From Clostridium sp. ZS2-4 (GTDB lineage Bacteria > Bacillota > Clostridia > Clostridiales > Clostridiaceae): a stretch of 44,688 nucleotides of DNA. The notes under the pieces are model-generated. The model was not told where the DNA came from. It did no database searches and saw only the letters and a list, made by a program, of their open reading frames with translations. The position numbers and the translations under genes are program-made. How positions within the stretch are numbered: the stretch's first letter is position 1; each line of letters starts with the position of its first letter. The stretch covers positions 1-44,688 of the forward strand of contig NZ_JAPPRQ010000130.1 in the NCBI RefSeq assembly GCF_026719745.1, in the 5' to 3' direction. Below, piece by piece: positions 8,202-17,290 of this stretch.

Positions 8202-9275
8202 ATGAAGAAAAGATTAAGTAAATCAAATTATAAATTTCTTTTGAATGAATTAACCTATCAAAGAGATAATCATGTAATTACCCAAGAAAAATTTGAAGAT
8301 ATGATGAACTTATATGAAGAAGGAACAGGAATAAATTTTATAAGAGTATTGGTAACAATAGGAGCTATTTTAATAGGACTTGGGATTTTAAGTTTTGTGT
8401 CTAGTAATTGGATTTATATGAGTAAAGTCTCAAAAATTATTATCATTATATCCGTTATGGGAATATCTATGTTTACATCTTTTAAGCTTGAGTATACCTA
8501 TGAAAAAACTTCAAAAGCTTTATTATATTTGAGTACACTAATATATGGTTCAGGAATATTTTTAATAGGGCAAATATTTAATTATGGTGGAGAATTTACC
8601 ACTGCCTTTTTGTTATGGTCAGTAGGAGTAGTATTAATGGCATTAATATTAAAGGAAAAAATATTATTTATCTCTGCACACATATTGTTACTTGTATATA
8701 TAAATGGAAGCTTTGGAGATAATGTACTAATGTATTCTTTAATACTTATTTGTACTTTCTATATTGGAAATAAGTCATTTCAAGATTCTAAGCATATAAC
8801 TTTTCTTAACAATTTAGCAGCATTAGATTTCATTTTATATTTCTTAGACTATTTAAATTTCAAAAATATCTATATAGCTATGATATTTTTTCTAATAGGA
8901 TTTGGAATGTATTATATCAAACATAATTTAAATATATATATTTTTAAATTGCAAGGACTTGTTTTAATAGGCATAAGCGGAATATCTTTAACCTTCAGAT
9001 ATATTTGGGAAGAGCTATCATTTGTAACTAATGGAAATTCAATAGCTATTATATTTGGTATAGCATTCTTAATATTTTTATTAAGTTTAGTTAGAAAAGG
9101 TCTTTTAATACCACTGGTATTTATTTGTGTTTTGATTTTGAGGTATTACTTTGATACTCTATATGATTTTATGCCTAAGTCTCTATTCTTTATTATTGGT
9201 GGACTCATTCTTCTTGGTTTTGGCTACTACTTTGAAAAACTTAGAAAAAACTATGGAGGTGAATTACATGAATAA
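8202..9275 (+). CDS. DUF2157 multi-pass membrane protein
   Basis: A 357-residue protein with a polar N terminus of about 45 residues (KSNYKFLLNELTYQRDNHVI, then MMNLYEEGTG) followed by about ten hydrophobic segments, the layout of DUF2157 proteins. GIGILSFVSSNWIYMSKVSK-like sequence around residues 60-80 (GLGILSFVSSNWIYMSK) is a family hallmark. Function is unknown. It starts with ATG behind GGGGGAAAG and overlaps the next gene by 8 bases (9268-9275), so the two are translated together; DUF2157 and GDYXXLXY proteins are regular partners. Confidence 0.85.
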   Translation: MKKRLSKSNYKFLLNELTYQRDNHVITQEKFEDMMNLYEEGTGINFIRVLVTIGAILIGLGILSFVSSNWIYMSKVSKIIIIISVMGISMFTSFKLEYTYEKTSKALLYLSTLIYGSGIFLIGQIFNYGGEFTTAFLLWSVGVVLMALILKEKILFISAHILLLVYINGSFGDNVLMYSLILICTFYIGNKSFQDSKHITFLNNLAALDFILYFLDYLNFKNIYIAMIFFLIGFGMYYIKHNLNIYIFKLQGLVLIGISGISLTFRYIWEELSFVTNGNSIAIIFGIAFLIFLLSLVRKGLLIPLVFICVLILRYYFDTLYDFMPKSLFFIIGGLILLGFGYYFEKLRKNYGGELHE

Positions 9276-9840
9276 AATAATTGAGAAAAGAAGCTCTAGA
9301 TACTTAGCATCATTTCTTATATTGTTCTTGATTTTAGTTTCCATGACAATAGAACCTGTAACAACAAATATATTGGGGGAAGAAATATTTATTAAAACAA
9401 AACCTTATGACCCAAGAGACTTATTTAGAGGGGATTATGTGCAGCTTAATTACGAAATAAATGATATTAATTTAGAACAGCTGGATAATGAAGTATTAAA
9501 ATATAAAGATAAAGAAGAAGAAGACAATTTTTTTGAAGATTTGAGAGGTAAAAAATTATACGTATCTTTAAAGAAAAACGGAGAAATTTATGTAGTTGAT
9601 AAAGTAACATTAAAAAAACCTGAAGAAGGAATATTTCTTAAAGGAAAGTATGAATATCCTATTTGGGATAATACTGCTCAAGCTAAACTAATCGGAATCA
9701 GAGTTGATTATACGTTAGATAAATATTTTATACCTGAAAATACAGGTGAATCCTTAGAAGAAAAGGCACGAAATGGAGAGGTTTTTGCAAAAATCAAAGT
9801 TTATAAAGGATATTCTTTTTTACAGGAAGTTGTAGATTAA
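9268..9840 (+). CDS. GDYXXLXY-motif membrane-anchored protein
   Basis: A 190-residue protein with one N-terminal membrane segment (about residues 12-34) and an extracytoplasmic domain carrying the name-giving motif at LFRGDYVQLNYEI. ATG 9268 follows GGAGGTG and lies inside the end of the DUF2157 gene, the usual coupled arrangement; the open frame back to 9151 is only overlap with that gene. Function is unknown, but strict pairing suggests a two-part membrane complex. A strong bidirectional terminator follows. Confidence 0.85.
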   Translation: MNKIIEKRSSRYLASFLILFLILVSMTIEPVTTNILGEEIFIKTKPYDPRDLFRGDYVQLNYEINDINLEQLDNEVLKYKDKEEEDNFFEDLRGKKLYVSLKKNGEIYVVDKVTLKKPEEGIFLKGKYEYPIWDNTAQAKLIGIRVDYTLDKYFIPENTGESLEEKARNGEVFAKIKVYKGYSFLQEVVD

Positions 9841-9920
9841 ATAGGTTTGTGGGATTTAAGAATATTTGAAAGCAGATTATGAATTTAAAAATAAAATAGA
9901 TAAATCACAAGAATGTATTT

Positions 9921-9956
9921 AAAAAACCTCTTCTGCTGATGCAGAAGAGGTTTTTT
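9921..9956. terminator. Strong bidirectional terminator
   Basis: AAAAAACCTCTTCTGC (9921-9936) pairs perfectly with GCAGAAGAGGTTTTTT (9941-9956) around a TGAT loop. The A-run and T-run on either side serve both converging transcripts. Its right edge overlaps the stop codon of the minus-strand gene by two bases. Confidence 0.95.
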
Positions 9957-11313
9957 AAAATATTATATGAGCTATTAGTGTAATAATAGGCAGTGTAATC
10001 AGTGTACGCTGAATAAATATTATTACTAACTCCTTTAAAGAAACAGGTATCTTTGAACCTAACAGAAGTCCACCAACTTCAGACATGTAAATTAGCTGAG
10101 TAACAGAAGTACATGCTATTACAAATCGTGTCAATTCACTTTTGATTGTAGCCCCAATAACAGATGGAAGAAACATATCTGCAAATCCTACAATAAGTGT
10201 TTGTGAAGCTTCTCTTGCTTCAGGTATATGAAGAAGTTTTAATAAAGGTATAAAAGGTAATCCCATCAATTTAAATATAGGAGTATATTCAGCTAAAATA
10301 AGAGCAAGAGTTCCCATAGCCATAACTATTGGAGCTACCCCTAACCACATATCAAGTATATTTTTCATTCCTTGTTTTAAGAAATCTGTAAAGGTATAAC
10401 TGTTACTTGCTTTTTCTATCGCTTTTGTTAATCCCCAGGTAAAAGGAGTATGGTTTTTAGGTATTACTTCTGAATCTTCTTTTTTAATATCGTTGAAATA
10501 CGTATCAGGTTTTCGTGAAAGCGGTGGAATACGTGGAGTTATTATAGCTGCTGCTAATCCTGATAGAGTGACAGTTAAATAAAATGGAATGAAAAGATGT
10601 CCAAGATTTACTTGAGAAATAACTATAAGACTGAAGGTTATTGAAACGGCAGAGAAGGTTGTCCCGATGACAGCAGCTTCTCTTTTAGTATAGTAACCTT
10701 CTTCATATTGTTTGCTTGTAAGCATTACACCAATTGTTCCATCTCCAAGCCAGGATGCTATACAATCTATTGAAGAACGGCCAGGTAAAGAAAAAATAGG
10801 ACGCATAATTTTTGTAAATATTGCACCAAAAAATTCCAACAACCCAAAATCTAATAGTAGAGGAAGTAACATACCTGCAAAAAGGAATACAGAAAATAAA
10901 ATCGGAAGCAGATCATTTAACAAAAGACCGCCCGTCTTTTCTGACCATATCCATTCTGGACCTATCTTAAAGAATGTAAGAATAGCAAATACAGCTCCAA
11001 GAATTCTAGCAAAAACCCATAGTGGAGATACATTAAACAATGTACTTAAAAATTTATCATTAGAAAAAGTTTTAGGTTTTAATGTTTTAGCTGTCATTGT
11101 ACCTACAAAAGTAATACATATAATAATTGTCATAATTCCTGGCAGCTTATTTGAAAGATGATTTTGTACAAATTTTGATAGTATTGCAATAGGAATAGTA
11201 ATTTTTCCATTATATGAAATAGGAGTCATGAAAAATAAAATTCCCAACAATGATGGTATTATAAATTGAAATAAGTCCTTTGACGAATAGCTATTTTTTA
11301 CTTGTTTTTCCAT
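9955..11313 (-). CDS. YjiH-like nucleoside-recognition (gate) domain membrane protein
   Basis: A 452-residue polytopic membrane protein with about ten hydrophobic segments. The N terminus (FIIPSLLGILFFMTPISYNG) and the PGRSSIDCIASWLGDGTIG segment are typical of the YjiH/gate-domain group (COG3314). Family members are presumed transporters of unknown substrate. AAAGGAG precedes ATG 11313. It has its own promoter (TTGATA-17-TATAAT) with an inverted repeat over the minus-10. Confidence 0.8.
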   Translation of the reverse strand: MEKQVKNSYSSKDLFQFIIPSLLGILFFMTPISYNGKITIPIAILSKFVQNHLSNKLPGIMTIIICITFVGTMTAKTLKPKTFSNDKFLSTLFNVSPLWVFARILGAVFAILTFFKIGPEWIWSEKTGGLLLNDLLPILFSVFLFAGMLLPLLLDFGLLEFFGAIFTKIMRPIFSLPGRSSIDCIASWLGDGTIGVMLTSKQYEEGYYTKREAAVIGTTFSAVSITFSLIVISQVNLGHLFIPFYLTVTLSGLAAAIITPRIPPLSRKPDTYFNDIKKEDSEVIPKNHTPFTWGLTKAIEKASNSYTFTDFLKQGMKNILDMWLGVAPIVMAMGTLALILAEYTPIFKLMGLPFIPLLKLLHIPEAREASQTLIVGFADMFLPSVIGATIKSELTRFVIACTSVTQLIYMSEVGGLLLGSKIPVSLKELVIIFIQRTLITLPIITLIAHIIF

Positions 11314-11349
11314 ATTTATTCTCCTTTGTGTTATGAATGTTCATGCAGC

Positions 11350-11385
11350 AATATTCATTATAATGTATGAATATTAGTTTATCAA
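11350..11385 (-). promoter_or_regulatory. Sigma-A promoter of the YjiH-like gene with operator-like dyad
   Basis: Read on the minus strand, TTGATA (11385-11380) and TATAAT (11362-11357) are 17 nt apart. The dyad AATATTCAT/ATGAATATT (11350-11358 and 11367-11375) covers the minus-10. A further copy-like ATGAACATTCAT lies just downstream on the minus strand. The TGAAT/ATTCA halves recall ArgR-type boxes, but that is a guess. Confidence 0.55.
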
Positions 11386-11444
11386 GAATATAATTGAAAG
11401 TCATAGTGAGTTATTTGTATTATTTTTCTAATAATGTATTTTTA

Positions 11445-11504
11445 TTGACAAAAAGAGGAAAAAGCATATAATAATATTAGTAGTACATTATGTACTACTA
11501 ATAT
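11445..11504 (+). promoter_or_regulatory. Promoter and 31-bp operator of the MATE gene
   Basis: TTGACA (11445-11450) and TATAAT (11467-11472) are spaced by 16 nt, a near-ideal sigma-A promoter. Directly downstream, covering the expected start point, is an inverted repeat with 14-bp perfect arms ATATTAGTAGTACA and TGTACTACTAATAT around TTA (11474-11504). No T-run follows, so it is an operator rather than a terminator. A repressor bound here would block initiation. Its identity is unknown; the TrmB-like gene downstream of the pump is one candidate. Confidence 0.75.
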
Positions 11505-11524
11505 TGACTAGAAGAGGGGATATT

Positions 11525-12907
11525 ATGTTAAAACATAAAGGTGAGAAAGAAAAATATTTCAAAGCAATGTTAGCTCTAGCTATACCTATTTCAATTCAAA
11601 GTTTATTTCAAGCTTCTCTTAGCATGATTGATCAGATTATGATCGGGCAGTTGGGGGAAGATGTTGTTGCAGCTGTTGGACTTGGTTCAAGGTTTCCTTT
11701 TATTTTACTTATAACACTTTCAGCTATTGCCTCTGCTGCTTCCATTTTTGCAGCACAATTTTATGGACAAAAGAATATGGATGGTATTGCAAAAGCAATA
11801 GGTGGAACTGCTATATTTGGGATTATCATTACAATTATTTTTACAATCACTTCTTTAGCATTTCCACAGCATATATTAAGAATTTATACAAAAGATACAC
11901 CAATAATTAAAATGGGAAGCGAATATTTAAAAATAGTTGCAATAGGATATATACCTATGCTGTTTATAGGCATATATTCTTCTGTACTAAGGAGTATTGA
12001 ACGGGTAAAGATTCCAATGTACACAGGGTTATGTTCTATTTCTGTAAATACATTATTAAATTATATACTTATATTTGGTAAGTTTAATGCTCCTAGGATG
12101 GGGTTATGTGGTGCAGCATTGGCTACTACATTATCCAGATTCATTGAATTAGGTTTAATATTAGGCATTGTATATATAAAAAAATATCCAATAGCATTCG
12201 GAGTTAACAAACTATTTAATATATCTTCAGATTTCATGAGGAAATTATTTATGATAATGTGGCCTCTTGTTATAAATGAATTTTTATGGGCACTAGGAGA
12301 AACATTATATTCTGCTATATATGGAAGAATAGGAACTGTACAGGTAGCGGCTATGACATTGACTTATCCCGTCCAAAGTTTAAGTATAGGATTATTTTCT
12401 GGAGTAAGTGGAGCAGCTGCTATAATGATAGGTAATAGTCTTGGACAAAAGGATAATGATACAGCTTTTAACTATTCAAAAGAATATATAAAATTGGGAA
12501 TTATAGGGTCAGTAGTTCTTGGAGTATTGATGATAGTATTTTCAGGAGCATATACTTCAATTTATAATGTTTCTCCAGAGTCAAAGCAGTATACAGTAAA
12601 GCTTTTAATTGTTTTTAGTTCAGTTTTATGGATTAAGGTTTCAAATATGATAATAGGTGGTGCCATATTAAGAAGTGGAGGTGAAACCAAATATACCCTT
12701 GTTCTTGATATGATAGGTACTTGGGGCATTGGAATTCCTATGGGCCTCATATCTGCATTTGTTTTTAAATTACCTGTTTACTGGGTTTACTTCCTAATTT
12801 CAATGGAAGAATTGGTAAGATTGCTTATAGGATTAAAGTTAGTTTACTCTAAAAAATGGATTAAAAATATACAAAATGTAAGTGCTTCAAATGCAATAGA
12901 AGTGTAA
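11525..12907 (+). CDS. MATE-family multidrug/metabolite efflux transporter
   Basis: A 460-residue protein with about twelve hydrophobic segments in two halves, the usual MATE length and topology. N-terminal features include LAIPISIQSLFQASLSMIDQ and the MIGQLGEDVVAAVGLG loop typical of the family; the second half has the matching PLVINEFLWALGETLYSAIYG. Such transporters expel cationic compounds using Na+ or H+ gradients. ATG 11525 is chosen because AGAGGGG is 7 nt upstream; TTG 11504 lies inside the operator. The strong promoter plus operator suggests inducible expression. Confidence 0.92.
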   Translation: MLKHKGEKEKYFKAMLALAIPISIQSLFQASLSMIDQIMIGQLGEDVVAAVGLGSRFPFILLITLSAIASAASIFAAQFYGQKNMDGIAKAIGGTAIFGIIITIIFTITSLAFPQHILRIYTKDTPIIKMGSEYLKIVAIGYIPMLFIGIYSSVLRSIERVKIPMYTGLCSISVNTLLNYILIFGKFNAPRMGLCGAALATTLSRFIELGLILGIVYIKKYPIAFGVNKLFNISSDFMRKLFMIMWPLVINEFLWALGETLYSAIYGRIGTVQVAAMTLTYPVQSLSIGLFSGVSGAAAIMIGNSLGQKDNDTAFNYSKEYIKLGIIGSVVLGVLMIVFSGAYTSIYNVSPESKQYTVKLLIVFSSVLWIKVSNMIIGGAILRSGGETKYTLVLDMIGTWGIGIPMGLISAFVFKLPVYWVYFLISMEELVRLLIGLKLVYSKKWIKNIQNVSASNAIEV

Positions 12908-12998
12908 TTTATGTATAAATGGTATATTGCTGAATTTTAGAAGTTAATATAATATTAAATTAGCTTAATATTTACAAATATATTTGGAGTTAAAGAAT

Positions 12999-13811
12999 AT
13001 GAAATTGGTGGAGAGGAGCATTTATATAGAAATGGACGATATTTTAGACTTATTTGAAAAACTAAATTTTTCAAGAACAGAAGCTTCAGTTTATGTTAAT
13101 GTTTTAAAAAATCCTAAATCAAGTGGCTATCAAATAGCAAAAAATCTCAATATGTCCAGATCATCTGTGTATGCTGCTTTAGATAATCTTTATAAAAAAG
13201 GGTGTGTATTTGTTCTACCTGGAGATACCCAAATCTATAAAGCAGAAAATCCAAAGACATTAATAAACAATATGAAAGATGATTTTATAAGAACTACTGA
13301 TACTCTTGAAAAAAAATTGGATGAAATTAAGAATAATGATTTAGAAGAAAGATTTTTGAATATTGAAGGATATGACAATATTATTGCTAAAGCAAAAGAA
13401 CTTCTTTTGACTGCTGAAAAAGAGGTATATATAAATACTGATTTTGATATACAGATATTTAGGAATGAGATGAGTGAGCTAACAAAAAGGGGAGTAAGAA
13501 TAATTATATTCTCATTTTCAAAGCTCAATGACGAAGGTCTTACTTTAGAAGTTTACAATCATTGTGATAAAAGATGTTATGGAAAGCAGACAAGAATAAT
13601 GCTAGTTGTTGATTGTCAGAAGACACTTATTGCAGATAGCGGAAGGCATAGAGAGAAATTCTTGGGAACCTTTACTGAAAACACTCTCTTGGCATCCATT
13701 ATATCTGAACATATACATCATGATATTTACTTTTTAAAATTGAAAAAGAAATATCAAAAGGATATAGTTGAAAAAGATATAATGATAAATACACTCTTGG
13801 AAAATAGATAA
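12999..13811 (+). CDS. TrmB-family transcriptional regulator
   Basis: A protein of 270 residues (259 if ATG 13032 is used). Its N-terminal winged helix (LFEKLNFSRTEASVYVNVLK, then SGYQIAKNLNMSRSSVYAAL) matches the TrmB DNA-binding domain. A coiled-coil stretch follows (about residues 95-120), then a PLD-like C-terminal effector domain (EGYDNIIAKAKELL, with VYINTDF). TrmB proteins usually sense sugars or other small molecules. TTGGAG is 9 nt before ATG 12999; a stronger GGAGAGGAG lies 13 nt before ATG 13032, so the start is uncertain. It follows the MATE gene by about 90 bases and may regulate it. Confidence 0.8.
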   Translation: MKLVERSIYIEMDDILDLFEKLNFSRTEASVYVNVLKNPKSSGYQIAKNLNMSRSSVYAALDNLYKKGCVFVLPGDTQIYKAENPKTLINNMKDDFIRTTDTLEKKLDEIKNNDLEERFLNIEGYDNIIAKAKELLLTAEKEVYINTDFDIQIFRNEMSELTKRGVRIIIFSFSKLNDEGLTLEVYNHCDKRCYGKQTRIMLVVDCQKTLIADSGRHREKFLGTFTENTLLASIISEHIHHDIYFLKLKKKYQKDIVEKDIMINTLLENR

Positions 13812-13852
13812 TAAATGTTATTATGTAGGTTGTTTTTTAAAAGGCAAGAAAT

Positions 13853-13887
13853 ATGAACCCCAATTATCTAAAGATTATGGGGTTCAT
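13853..13887. terminator. Weak hairpin between convergent genes
   Basis: ATGAACCCCA (13853-13862) pairs with TGGGGTTCAT (13878-13887). There is no clean T-run on either strand, but its place between the 3' ends of the TrmB-like gene and the minus-strand proline-rich gene suggests transcription termination. Confidence 0.45.
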
Positions 13888-13953
13888 AAATAATTTCAAG
13901 TTGAATTAGCCTACATTTAGATTAATCATTAAATGATAACTAATATCAAGAAG

Positions 13954-14349
13954 TTAATAACATATGAAGCTTTCAATTTTTCTTAGGTCTATTCCAAAAT
14001 AAACCCAGTAAAATCCGTTCCATCTCCAGCCAGCAGCGGATTCTTTTCCTACATAAGTAAGCCATGCCCAGAATGATCTACCATTTCTTAACCAAATATA
14101 TACATACCTATATTTACAAGGTCTAATTGCACCAGGGTCAACAGCTTTAAGTTCTGCTTTAGTCTCTGTTTTTTTTGGCGTAACTGATGGTGGGGGACCC
14201 ATCGGAGGACTATCCTGTTGTCCTCCAGCAGGTGGCTTTTGAAATGGAGGTGGCATAGGAGGACCTTGACGATAAAGAGAATAAAACGGACAGTAGAGAC
14301 AATTAAAATTATTTAGATTGTCATACTCATCAAAACTTCGAAAATACAC
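13954..14349 (-). CDS. Proline-rich protein with conserved aromatic C-terminal domain
   Basis: A 131-residue protein. After a Cys-containing N terminus (NCLYCPFYSLYR) comes a Pro/Gly/Gln-rich linker (about residues 29-60, PPMPPPFQKPPAGGQQ), then a compact domain (about 68-131) rich in Trp, Tyr and Arg: RPCKYRYVYIWLRNG, FWAWLTYVGKESAAG, WRWNGFYWVYFGIDLR. I recall similar unnamed proteins in clostridia but know no function; the architecture suggests a spore-coat or surface-associated protein. No signal peptide is visible. GGAGTG precedes ATG 14349. Confidence 0.7.
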   Translation of the reverse strand: MYFRSFDEYDNLNNFNCLYCPFYSLYRQGPPMPPPFQKPPAGGQQDSPPMGPPPSVTPKKTETKAELKAVDPGAIRPCKYRYVYIWLRNGRSFWAWLTYVGKESAAGWRWNGFYWVYFGIDLRKIESFICY

Positions 14350-14439
14350 ATTTATACACTCCTTATAAGAACTACATTTATATTATATGTTGGAGTGTTC
14401 TAAAAGGTTATTACAGTTATGCTTTTATAAAAATAACTA

Positions 14440-14467
14440 TTGATTTTTTTATGTAATTTGATATAAT
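14440..14467 (+). promoter_or_regulatory. Promoter of the first 6S-like RNA
   Basis: TTGATT (14440-14445) and TATAAT (14462-14467) are 16 nt apart. The string ATTTGATATAATA around the minus-10 also occurs at the second 6S-like locus, whose promoter has the same spacing. Confidence 0.7.
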
Positions 14468-14473
14468 AGTTCT

Positions 14474-14763
14474 TGGGTAAAGCTTTTCATAAGGAGTAAT
14501 ACTCATTAATAAGTTAATATGTCTGAAATATTTGTGGAGCTCTTATTTTGAACCTACATAACTTAAAAGGGAGTTCAATATTTAGATGCAGATTAGATCT
14601 ATAAGACCAGTATAAGGCAAGAACAGTGAAGCATCTGTGAGAATACCCACCTATCAGAGAGATAGGTGTCAAAATCAGAGCAACGGTATTTTGGATTTTA
14701 AATTAGTAAATATGGCTATAATGCTATTAAAGAGAGATAGAAATTTCTATCTCTCTTTTTTAG
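14474..14763 (+). ncRNA. ssrS: 6S-like regulatory RNA, copy 1
   Basis: No ORF is present. The core 14511-14700 folds as a 6S rod. The 5' arm (TCTGAAATA, then GCTCTTATTTTGA near 14539-14551) pairs with the 3' arm (TCAAAAT..GAGC, then TATTTTGGA). The large central bubble has the 5' strand ACCTACATAACTTAAAAGGG, and the 3' strand carries a small hairpin CACCTATC/GATAGGTG. An apical stem (AGATGC/GCATCT) closes it. This bubble mimics an open promoter and would bind sigma-A RNA polymerase. A sigma-A promoter and a terminator delimit it. The mature 5' end is not visible. raiA RNA is the main alternative, but the rod-and-bubble fold favours 6S. Confidence 0.7.
14730..14763 (+). terminator. Terminator of 6S-like RNA copy 1
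   Basis: AAAGAGAGATAGAAA (14730-14744) and TTTCTATCTCTCTTT (14745-14759) form a perfect palindrome followed by Ts. Confidence 0.9.
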
Positions 14764-14987
14764 GTTTAATTTTATTAAATATTCAACTTTAAATTTGTAT
14801 GGAATTTTAATTTTAAAAAGCTGCATGGATTAATTATCTACTTACAAAACAGTTAAATTCTGTTTTTTTTATATTTACTGAATGGTTTCAGGTATTATGG
14901 GCAAAAAATAATAGTATTGGAAAAAACGAAAATTTTATTTAATAAATATACATCCATTCAAATAGAAAATAACAGGAGGCAATATAT

Positions 14988-16175
14988 ATGGACGTGTTAA
15001 GTATTTTTCTCATAGTATTTTCACCGTATTTAGCAATATTACCTATGGCAATTATCGGATTTAATATAATTATTAAGAATAATTGTATTTTATTAAGAAA
15101 TATTTGGAATATAGGATTACTATTTCTTTTTGTATGGTCTTTTTTTGTGGGAATCATAAATGTAGATATAGTTTCCACATTAGCCTCCTTTGTCATATTA
15201 TTTTATTTCTTTGTTTGCATATATTTACAAAATCACTATAATACCGTGGAACAAATAGAAAAGCTTTTTAAAAATATTATGTTAATTTCTATTGGATCTG
15301 GTTTTATCGGAATTATTGAGGGGATTACAGAAATACATTACAATTTCAGCTGGTGGAAATATTTACTTGGAATTTATCCATTTCTTCCTTTTGAAGAAAA
15401 GTACCGAATTTCTGGAACTTTTGGTAATCCAAATGTAGCAGGAACTTGGTATGCAGCTATGGTTCTTATATGCTTTTATTTTTATCAAAATGCATCTAAA
15501 GTTAAGAAAGTATTCTATACATCGGTAGCTTTATTATTTATGACTGGTTTAATTATGACGGGATCACGTGGAGCAGTAATAGGATTATTGATAGGATTAA
15601 TTACATATGCTTATTTTATAGAAGATAAAAAGAAAATGATATTTTTGATATTAATCTTGTTATCAGGTATAGCATTAATGTTAAATTTCCCACACTATTT
15701 TCCAAGAGGAAGAGGAATATTCATTTCAATCAAGGATCGAAGAATGATTTGGAAAAATTGTTTTAATATGTTTGAAATCAAACCCATAACTGGATGGGGA
15801 CTAATGGGAATTTATTTTGCAAAAGGGGATGTATTTGATTATGTTAGAACAGTTCATGGACATAACATATGGATTACAATAGGAACTACTTTGGGGAGTG
15901 TTGGTCTTAGTGCATTCATATGTATGCAGTGTTATTTGTTTAATGAGACTAGGTTACTTAGACAACATCACTGTTCCTTAGTACATTTATTAGCTGGTTT
16001 AGAAGCTATAGTTTTAGCTCAAGGATTAGTAGATTTTACTATAATAAGTCCTCAGGGAGGTATAATATTTTTTGGGTGTTCTGCACTTATTAGTAGTCTT
16101 GCTTTTCAATACAGAAATATATCTGTTGATGAATATTTTTCAATACCTTTGTTACAAAGAATAAAGAATAAGTAA
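14988..16175 (+). CDS. O-antigen ligase/polymerase-like (Wzy_C) membrane protein
   Basis: A 395-residue polytopic membrane protein with about eleven hydrophobic segments. The family signature lies in the middle: RISGTFGNPNVAGTWYAAM, then TGSRGAVIGLLIGL, and an external loop with TGWGLMGIY and HGHNIWI, the conserved histidine region of the WaaL/Wzy superfamily. In Gram-positives such proteins join or polymerise surface glycans. No glycosyltransferases lie nearby, so the acceptor is unknown. ATG 14988 follows AGGAGG. The next gene (deoD) begins 144 bases downstream with its own TATAAT. Confidence 0.85.
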   Translation: MDVLSIFLIVFSPYLAILPMAIIGFNIIIKNNCILLRNIWNIGLLFLFVWSFFVGIINVDIVSTLASFVILFYFFVCIYLQNHYNTVEQIEKLFKNIMLISIGSGFIGIIEGITEIHYNFSWWKYLLGIYPFLPFEEKYRISGTFGNPNVAGTWYAAMVLICFYFYQNASKVKKVFYTSVALLFMTGLIMTGSRGAVIGLLIGLITYAYFIEDKKKMIFLILILLSGIALMLNFPHYFPRGRGIFISIKDRRMIWKNCFNMFEIKPITGWGLMGIYFAKGDVFDYVRTVHGHNIWITIGTTLGSVGLSAFICMQCYLFNETRLLRQHHCSLVHLLAGLEAIVLAQGLVDFTIISPQGGIIFFGCSALISSLAFQYRNISVDEYFSIPLLQRIKNK

Positions 16176-16318
16176 TATGTTTATACCATATTTATTATTC
16201 ACTTTAAGAGAATGGTTCAACTTACTATGTATAAATATAAATTGTATAAATACATATAGATTGATTAATATATGTTATAATATATTGTATTTTAGTAATA
16301 TTTTAGGAGGAATTTTAA

Positions 16319-17020
16319 ATGAGTGTACATATATCAGCAAAAACAGGAGAAATAGCAGAAACAATTTTATTACCAGGAGATCCATTGAGAGCAAAATTTA
16401 TAGCAGAAAACTTTTTAGAAGATGCTGTTTGCTACAATGAAGTTAGAGGAATGTACGGATTTACTGGTACATACAATGGAAAAAAAGTTTCGGTTCAAGG
16501 CACTGGAATGGGGGTTCCATCTATATCAATTTATGCAAATGAACTTATAGAAAGCTATGGAGTAAAAAATTTAATACGAATAGGTACTTGTGGCTCTATA
16601 CAAGAAGATGTAAACGTAAGAGATGTTATTTTAGCTATGAGTGCTTCAACTACTTCTGGAATTAATAAAATTCGTTTTAAAGGAATGGACTATGCACCTA
16701 CAGCAAGCTTTGAATTATTAAAAAAAGCATACGATATTGGGGTAAGTCAAGGCGTGAATATGAAGGCTGGAAATGTGCTTACCAGTGATTTGTTCTACGA
16801 TGATGACCCAGACTCATGGAAGCAATGGGCAAAATTTGGAGTATTAGCTATTGAAATGGAAACTGCAGCTTTGTATACTCTTGGAGCAAAGTATGATGTA
16901 AATACACTTTCAATTTTAACTGTTAGCGATAGCTTAGTAACTGGAGAAGCCACAACCGCCGAAGAACGTCAAAGTACATTTACAAAAATGATGGAAATAG
17001 CTCTTAAATTAGCAGAATAA
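16319..17020 (+). CDS. deoD: Purine-nucleoside phosphorylase, DeoD type
   Basis: A 233-residue enzyme of the hexameric PNP family, full length. It splits purine (deoxy)nucleosides with phosphate into base and (deoxy)ribose-1-phosphate. Visible signatures are the phosphate/ribose loop [13 protein letters not shown] (residues 19-31), the GTGMGVPS loop, RIGTCGS, the EMETAALY helix binding ribose, and the catalytic aspartate D204 in [10 protein letters not shown], which defines the 6-oxo/6-amino purine specific DeoD type. AGGAGG precedes ATG 16319. A TATAAT lies at 16276-16281. Cytoplasmic; monocistronic with its own terminator. Confidence 0.96.
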   Translation: MSVHISAKTGEIAETILLPGDPLRAKFIAENFLEDAVCYNEVRGMYGFTGTYNGKKVSVQGTGMGVPSISIYANELIESYGVKNLIRIGTCGSIQEDVNVRDVILAMSASTTSGINKIRFKGMDYAPTASFELLKKAYDIGVSQGVNMKAGNVLTSDLFYDDDPDSWKQWAKFGVLAIEMETAALYTLGAKYDVNTLSILTVSDSLVTGEATTAEERQSTFTKMMEIALKLAE

Positions 17021-17036
17021 AAAATTCCAAGTTGTT

Positions 17037-17070
17037 AAAGACATATAGTGTATAAAAGCTGTATGTCTTT
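17037..17070 (+). terminator. Terminator after deoD
   Basis: AAAGACATATAG and CTGTATGTCTTT pair over 12 positions with one G-U. The T-run is short (TTT, then GTTCG), so efficiency is uncertain. Confidence 0.6.
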
Positions 17071-17290
17071 GTTCGTAATTAAGAAATAGTATGTCTAATA
17101 GTATTTGAGACTAACCGTTGGTTGTTTATTTAATTTGTATTTGATATTATATACATAGGTCATCCCTAAAAAACTAACGTCCTACAAATTATGAAGTATT
17201 TAATAAAAATATTGAAGTTTATAAGTGTAAAGTATTATAATTACATATAAAATAATAAAATTTGCTTGAAATAACATATATTTATGATAC

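Noticed and set aside
9151-9267. Longer GDYXXLXY protein starting at ATG 9151
   Set aside because: The extra residues are another frame of the DUF2157 gene; ATG 9268 has GGAGGTG.
11504-11524. TTG 11504 as start of the MATE gene
   Set aside because: It lies in the operator palindrome and has no ribosome site; ATG 11525 has AGAGGGG at proper spacing.
14474-14763. raiA motif RNA instead of 6S
   Set aside because: The RNA folds into one long rod with a central bubble carrying a side hairpin, which suits 6S better; no raiA gene is near. A covariance search would decide, so confidence is limited.
16177-16440. Separate 87-residue ORF overlapping the deoD start
   Set aside because: It overlaps the well-supported deoD frame and has no ribosome site or recognisable sequence.
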